Below, piece after piece: positions 6,842 through 9,886 of a stretch of 9,886 nucleotides of DNA (its first letter is position 1; every line of letters starts with the position of its first letter). The DNA is from Oscillospiraceae bacterium (GTDB lineage: Bacteria > Bacillota > Clostridia > Oscillospirales > Ruminococcaceae), in NCBI GenBank assembly GCA_017828935.1, contig JAGAUG010000040.1, positions 1-9,886 on the forward strand, in the 5' to 3' direction. The translations under genes and the position numbers were made by a program. Below the pieces are notes generated by a model that was given only the letters and a program-made list of their open reading frames with translations, did no database searches and was not told the origin of the DNA.

Positions 6842-6870
6842 ATTATACACTTTTTATAGTCATTTGACTA
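6842..6870 (-). promoter_or_regulatory. Promoter of the ABC transporter operon
   Basis: On the minus strand, TAGTCA (complement of 6865-6870, 4 of 6 to TTGACA), 17 bases, then a perfect TATAAT (complement of 6842-6847). The start site would be near 6835, giving a leader of roughly 40 bases before the ATPase ribosome binding site and TTG. The -35 box lies inside the palindrome at 6857-6870. Confidence 0.65.
6857..6870. promoter_or_regulatory. Perfect 6-2-6 palindrome over the -35 box, candidate operator
   Basis: TAGTCA-TT-TGACTA has perfect 6-base arms around a 2-base centre. It covers the putative -35 hexamer and the start of the spacer of the ABC operon promoter, where a dimeric repressor would block RNA polymerase. 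No regulator gene for it (MarR, TetR or GntR type) is in the window. The other half-site, read on the plus strand, is TTGACT. Confidence 0.5.
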
Positions 6871-7128
6871 GTATTAAGTTTAAAAAATAAAAATATTTTT
6901 TAAACTTTTGTTTTTTAAAATTCAAAAATTTAAATTTAATTGGCCAGAATAAGATTTTATTCTAGCTTAAAAGTTTTAAGTTTTTTAATTTAGTAAGCAA
7001 AAAAGAAGAGTAGACAGCGCTTTATAAGATGCTGATTTAATAAATCTTATTGGGTAAGACTTTTATAATCCGGATAAAAATATTTGTTGCTTGATATATA
7101 AAATTTTACAAAAAAATTAAAAAAATAC
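6871..7128. other. Gene-free part of the divergent intergenic region
   Basis: No open frame or tRNA is seen here. AGAATAA (6946-6952) and TTATTCT (6957-6963) form a perfect 7-bp hairpin with a 4-base loop. The stem can continue past one mismatch through the flanking GGC (6942-6944) and GCT (6965-6967). Directly after it lies CTTAAAA-G-TTTTAAG (6966-6980) and six T (6981-6986). This might be a weak rightward terminator or protein site. The remainder, apart from 6995-7092, is A/T-only filler. Confidence 0.4.
6995..7092. ncRNA. Candidate structured RNA element with alternative pairings (unassigned)
   Basis: This patch has more G and C than its flanks. AAGCAA (6995-7000) and TTGCTT (7087-7092) can close it as an outer stem. 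Inside, ATAAGAT (7024-7030) pairs perfectly with ATCTTAT (7044-7050), while TCTTA (7045-7049) pairs perfectly with TAAGA (7055-7059); the two are mutually exclusive. A third hairpin is TTTTAT (7061-7066) with ATAAAA (7074-7079) around AATCCGG, and CAGC/GCTG (7015-7018/7031-7034) is a further option. No promoter drives it clearly on either strand, it lies upstream of the promoter at 7129, and no known riboswitch core was recognised. It could be a decayed element. Confidence 0.25.
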
Positions 7129-7157
7129 TTGACTTATTATTAATAATGATATATAAT
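7129..7157 (+). promoter_or_regulatory. Strong sigma-A promoter of the LRR lipoprotein gene
   Basis: TTGACT (7129-7134), exactly 17 bases, then TATAAT (7152-7157), preceded by an A-rich stretch like an UP element. Transcription should start near 7164, leaving a leader of about 120 bases. The spacer contains a 12-bp perfect palindrome, ATTATTAATAAT (7136-7147), that might bind a regulator. Confidence 0.8.
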
Positions 7158-7285
7158 AAATATATGTTTAGTTTTAAAATAAAAAATATAATTAATTAAG
7201 ATATAAAGCGAAGATAATGTTGTGAATTATTTATTATTGTTTTTATTAAGTTTTTAAATTTAAAAATAAGAAAAGGGGTTAAAAA

Positions 7286-8230
7286 ATGAATAAGAAAGAT
7301 TTAAAAAAAGATATACCTGTAGTTTTATTATCCACAGTAATGTTAACTACTTGTTTTGTTGGGTGTTCTAAATCAAGCGATATTAGCGAAAATAGTAATA
7401 GTAATGATAATAGTAATAGTAATGATAATAGTAATTTGGCTTTTGATAGCGAGATGATGGATGAGTTTAATTATGACGAATTTGATTATGATGAGTTTGA
7501 TTACGGTGACGAGTTGGATTATGATACGAATAGATTGTTCAGTAAAGATGGAATAGAATATTTTATAATAGATGAAGAAAAAAAGACTGTAAGTTTGGAA
7601 TTAGTAGAAGATAAAAATATTAAAAGCTTAGATATAGGAAGTCTTGATGTAAACGGATACACAATAGAAGAGATAGGTATTGGAGTGTGTGATAGTTGTG
7701 ATGATCTTGAAAGTGTTATAATTCCTGAGACTGTAAAAAAAATAGGTGCTCAAGCTTTTGATGGATGTAAAAGTTTGAAAGAAATTATAATGAAAGATGG
7801 CGTAAAAAATATAGGAAATGACGCTTTTGCAGCTTGTGTAGCTTTAGAAAAAATTGTAATACCTGACACTGTAGAGAATATAGGTAGATCAGCATTTATG
7901 AGTTGTGAAAATTTAGTAGATGTGGTAATAGGAAAAAAAGTAAAAAAGATAGGTGATAGTGCTTTTTCTGAATGTAGTAATTTGAAAAGTATTACGATTC
8001 CTGGGAATGTAAAGGATATAGATAAATATGCATTTGCTGATTGTGAAAAATTAGTAGAAGTTATAATTGAAGATGGTGTTGAAACTATAGGAGATGGTGC
8101 ATTTTATGATTGTGAAAATATTAATATAATATTGCCGAAAAATACAAAGTTATATACAGACGAATATTGTACGATAGAATACGACGGGGAACTTAAAGAG
8201 GGTCCAGATGTGAAAGTATATATAGAATAA
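7286..8230 (+). CDS. BspA-type leucine-rich-repeat (LRR_5) lipoprotein
   Basis: 314 residues. Basic N-terminus, hydrophobic segment (11-25) and a lipobox-like FVGC ending at Cys27 indicate export and lipid anchoring outside the membrane; Phe at -3 is slightly atypical. Next come a Ser/Asn/Asp linker (28-51) and an acidic Tyr/Asp/Glu/Phe repeat (about 52-80: NYDEF, DYDEF, DYGDEL). About six LRR_5 repeats of 23 residues follow (about 135-275), each of the form IPxxVxxIGxxAFxxCxxLxxI, as in IPDTVENIGRSAFMSCENL. The tail (about 285-314) is acidic. LRR_5 proteins act as surface adhesins or binding scaffolds in gut bacteria; the ligand here is unknown. AAAAGGGG (7271-7278) precedes ATG 7286 by 7 bases. 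The gene stands alone between its own promoter and terminator, divergent from the ABC operon. The repeats are shorter and fewer than in large BspA proteins. Confidence 0.88.
   Translation: MNKKDLKKDIPVVLLSTVMLTTCFVGCSKSSDISENSNSNDNSNSNDNSNLAFDSEMMDEFNYDEFDYDEFDYGDELDYDTNRLFSKDGIEYFIIDEEKKTVSLELVEDKNIKSLDIGSLDVNGYTIEEIGIGVCDSCDDLESVIIPETVKKIGAQAFDGCKSLKEIIMKDGVKNIGNDAFAACVALEKIVIPDTVENIGRSAFMSCENLVDVVIGKKVKKIGDSAFSECSNLKSITIPGNVKDIDKYAFADCEKLVEVIIEDGVETIGDGAFYDCENINIILPKNTKLYTDEYCTIEYDGELKEGPDVKVYIE
7391..7435 (+). repeat. 18-bp tandem repeat in the lipoprotein linker
   Basis: The unit AATAGTAATAGTAATGAT occurs twice without change (7391-7408, 7409-7426), then a half unit (7427-7435). It encodes NSNSND repeats after the lipidated Cys. 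The unit is a multiple of three, so slippage would change linker length without breaking the frame. A looser 15-base periodicity follows in the acidic DYDEF segment (about 7468-7526). Confidence 0.9.
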
Positions 8231-8246
8231 AAAAATAATTCAAACT

Positions 8247-8301
8247 AAAAAAACACTTTTGATTTAGGGATTTTTAGACTTTAGATCAAGAGAGTTTTTT
8301 T
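8247..8301 (+). terminator. Rho-independent terminator after the LRR lipoprotein gene
   Basis: AAAAAAAC-a-CTTTTGAT (8247-8263) pairs with ATCAAGAG-a-GTTTTTTT (8285-8301): an 8-bp inner stem with one G-U, one A-A mismatch, then C-G and seven A-U pairs running into the T tract. The loop is 21 bases. The A-tract on the other side means it could also stop transcription from the right, but no leftward gene needs it. Confidence 0.85.
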
Positions 8302-8330
8302 ATTTTGAAAATAAAAAAATATAAAAACAG

Positions 8331-8359
8331 TTGATTTTATTAGTAATATCTATTATAAT
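8331..8359 (+). promoter_or_regulatory. Promoter of the rsmH (dcw) operon
   Basis: TTGATT (8331-8336), 17 bases, then TATAAT (8354-8359), with an A-rich tract upstream. The start would be near 8366, giving a leader of about 60 bases before rsmH. Confidence 0.75.
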
Positions 8360-8427
8360 AAATATAGTATTAATCGTTGAAAAATTAAACTTAAGAAAAA
8401 GAACAGGAAAGGCTGAAATTTGTTATT

Positions 8428-9366
8428 ATGACGGATTTTAATCATAAGTCAGTTTTATTGTTTGAATCTGTTGATTTGTTAAATGTTTTTTCTTCAGGGG
8501 TCTATGTTGACGGAACTGCTGGAGGAGGGGGACATTCTAGAGAAATATTAAAGCGTCTAGACAAGAACGGAAAGTTGGTTTGTTTTGATAAAGACCCGGA
8601 CGCGATTGATCACATAAATAATTTGTTTAAAAATATTGACAATATAAATATTATAAAATCTGATTTTAGATATATATCGTCTGAACTTGATAATATTAAT
8701 ATAAATAAAATAGATGGTGTCTTGCTTGATTTGGGAGTTTCGTCTTATCAAATTGACAAGCCAGAAAGAGGCTTTTGTTATAATCAAGATGCTGTTTTAG
8801 ATATGAGAATGTCTAAGACAGGGTTAAGTGCTTATGATATAATAAATAGCTATGATATAAAAGATTTATCTAAGATTTTTTTTGAATATGGAGAAGAAAA
8901 ATTTAGTTGGCAAATCGCTAAAAATATCGAAATAGCTAGAAATAAAAAGATTATTAAGACGACTGGTGAGCTTTGTGATATAATAAAAAGTTCGATTCCT
9001 GCTTCGGTTAGGCGAAAAGGCGGAAACCCTTGTAAAAGAACTTTTCAAGCGATTAGAATAGCAGTTAACGACGAACTAGGAAGTTTGTCTGAATGTATTG
9101 ACAGCACTTTTAAGAAACTTCGTATTGGTGGTCGATTTTGTATTATTACTTTTCATTCTTTAGAAGACAGAGTTGTTAAACAAAAGTTTACTAGTCTTTC
9201 TCAAGGTTGTATTTGTCCGCCAGACTTTCCGATTTGTGTTTGTAATAATAAACCGAAAGCTAGGCTAGTTAATAAAAAGCCGATCTTACCTTCGGAGTAC
9301 GAAATAAATAGTAATAGTCGATCTAAAAGCGCTAAGCTTAGAGTAATAGAGAAGATATTAGAATAA
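8428..9366 (+). CDS. rsmH: 16S rRNA (cytosine-1402-N4)-methyltransferase
   Basis: RsmH (MraW) adds the N4 methyl of m4Cm1402 in the 16S rRNA decoding centre, using S-adenosylmethionine. At 312 residues it has normal family length. Visible motifs are the N-terminal HKSVL, the SAM loop YVDGTAGGGGHS (26-37), GVLLDLGVSS (97-106) followed by ERGFCY, DMRM (125-128), the substrate-side CKRTFQAIRIAVNDEL (202-217) and TFHSLEDRVVK (241-251). The Cys-rich CICPPDFPICVC (261-272) is a usual feature in this family. ATG 8428 gives the expected N-terminus, but the best ribosome binding site, AGGAAAGG (8405-8412), is 15 bases upstream, longer than ideal. It is normally the second gene of the dcw cluster after mraZ; mraZ is absent here and a terminator plus a fresh promoter precede rsmH. 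The next gene starts 32 bases downstream, so the two are co-transcribed. Confidence 0.97.
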   Translation: MTDFNHKSVLLFESVDLLNVFSSGVYVDGTAGGGGHSREILKRLDKNGKLVCFDKDPDAIDHINNLFKNIDNINIIKSDFRYISSELDNININKIDGVLLDLGVSSYQIDKPERGFCYNQDAVLDMRMSKTGLSAYDIINSYDIKDLSKIFFEYGEEKFSWQIAKNIEIARNKKIIKTTGELCDIIKSSIPASVRRKGGNPCKRTFQAIRIAVNDELGSLSECIDSTFKKLRIGGRFCIITFHSLEDRVVKQKFTSLSQGCICPPDFPICVCNNKPKARLVNKKPILPSEYEINSNSRSKSAKLRVIEKILE

Positions 9367-9398
9367 ATATTTGAGATATTAATTTTAGGGTGAGAGAG

Positions 9399-9854
9399 AT
9401 GAGACAAAATAGACAAAGCGTTGCTTATAAACAAAATAATATAAATAATAAAAATAATAATCTAAAAGTAATTAAATCTAAATCTGTTAAAATTTTAGGT
9501 TTTGCGCCGTTCCAAGCTATAATGTTGTTGATGATTATAATAATTATGATATCATATTTAATTTATAATAAAGTTTTATTAGATAAAATAGGAAACGAGA
9601 TAGTAAAATATCAAAAAGACTACGAAGAAGCGGTTAGTGAGCAAGTTAGGCTCGAAGTTGAGATGGAATCGAAAATATCTTTAAAGAAACTAGAAGAGAT
9701 AGCTAGAGAGAAGGGTCTCGGGCCTGTTCAAGACTATCAAATCGAGTATATTGACTTTAAAAAACAAGACAATATCGAAATAGTTGACGGCGGAAATAAA
9801 AATAAAAAATCTATTAAAAATTTTTTGAATAATATATTGTCATATCTTAGATAA
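9399..9854 (+). CDS. FtsL/DivIC-like septum-formation protein
   Basis: A 151-residue bitopic protein in the ftsL position of the dcw cluster, right after rsmH. It has an Asn/Lys-rich cytoplasmic N-terminus (1-36), one TM helix (37-57, AIMLLMIIIIMISYLIY), a coiled-coil-forming stretch (about 58-97), and the family-like segment LEEIAREKGLGPVQDYQIEYI (98-118). FtsL and DivIC pair with DivIB/FtsQ through such coils to activate septal wall synthesis. Sequence is poorly conserved, so the name rests on layout, context and the A-R-E-x-G-L-G-P motif. ATG 9399 is preferred over GTG 9390, because AGGGTGA (9387-9393) is then a ribosome binding site 5 bases away, and the GTG would lie inside it with nothing usable upstream. 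The tail (119-151) is Lys/Asn-rich and longer than usual. A penicillin-binding protein gene is the expected next neighbour, outside the window. Confidence 0.85.
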   Translation: MRQNRQSVAYKQNNINNKNNNLKVIKSKSVKILGFAPFQAIMLLMIIIIMISYLIYNKVLLDKIGNEIVKYQKDYEEAVSEQVRLEVEMESKISLKKLEEIAREKGLGPVQDYQIEYIDFKKQDNIEIVDGGNKNKKSIKNFLNNILSYLR

Positions 9855-9886
9855 AAAATAAATATTATTAATATATAAATATATTA

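Noticed and set aside
6995..7060. T-box leader, suggested by GAAGAGTAGA near 7005-7014
   Set aside because: No T-box antiterminator sequence (GGGTGGNACCGCG-like), no terminator, and no aminoacyl-tRNA synthetase or amino acid gene downstream.
6992..7095. Decayed protein-coding fragment in the same region
   Set aside because: The best frame gives only short pieces broken by two stops within about 70 bases and matches no family I recognise.
8557..9434. Minus-strand frames at 8557-8787, 8866-9048 and 9201-9434
   Set aside because: Antisense to rsmH and the start of the ftsL-like gene, both with strong family motifs in the plus frame.
1..9886. CRISPR arrays, tRNA/rRNA genes, insertion sequences or phage genes
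   Set aside because: No regularly spaced repeats, no tRNA T-loop signature, no transposase or integrase motifs were seen on either strand.

Overview
The window is very AT-rich throughout, with AAGGAGG-type ribosome binding sites and strong TTGAnn-N17-TATAAT promoters. Together with NrdR, RsmH, an FtsL/DivIC-like protein and a BspA-type leucine-rich-repeat lipoprotein, this points to a low-GC Bacillota bacterium, most likely an uncultured gut-type Clostridia lineage. The taxonomic call is inference; no rRNA or other marker is present.

Layout. (1) Bases 32-346 hold the 5' third of aroC (chorismate synthase). It stops abruptly inside an oppositely oriented nrdR (759-157). The junction falls at about 305-320: aroC loses about three quarters of its protein, and nrdR loses its own stop and reads about 50 codons into antisense aroC. 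This is either a real rearrangement or an assembly join. (2) Bases 6797-812, minus strand, hold a four-gene transport operon: a MacB/LolD-type ATPase with a TTG start, a 592-residue bitopic extracytoplasmic protein with COG1361/CARDB-like beta domains and a Gly/Pro/Asn insert, and two paralogous FtsX/MacB-fold permeases. nrdR follows 52 bases downstream. No HlyD/MacA-type adaptor is present, so the bitopic protein is the natural candidate for that place. (3) Bases 6798-7285 are a divergent intergenic region. It holds the ABC operon promoter with a perfect 6-2-6 palindrome over its -35 box, a candidate multi-hairpin element, and a strong promoter for the rightward gene. (4) Bases 7286-8230 encode a secreted LRR_5 lipoprotein, closed by a good intrinsic terminator. 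(5) Bases 8331-9854 are the start of a division and cell-wall (dcw) cluster with its own promoter: rsmH then an ftsL/divIC-like gene. The next gene would lie beyond the window.

How it fits together. The ATPase would energise a heteromeric FtsX-type permease pair. The large anchored protein would work outside the membrane with the permeases' ectodomains; it and the second permease both carry glycine-rich GC islands not seen elsewhere in the window. The spacer between the two permeases contains a decayed second copy of the upstream permease's 3' end, so the pair has a history of local duplication. The transporter's substrate cannot be read from the sequence. The most promising candidate for an under-described system is this ATPase / CARDB-like bitopic protein / twin-permease operon.
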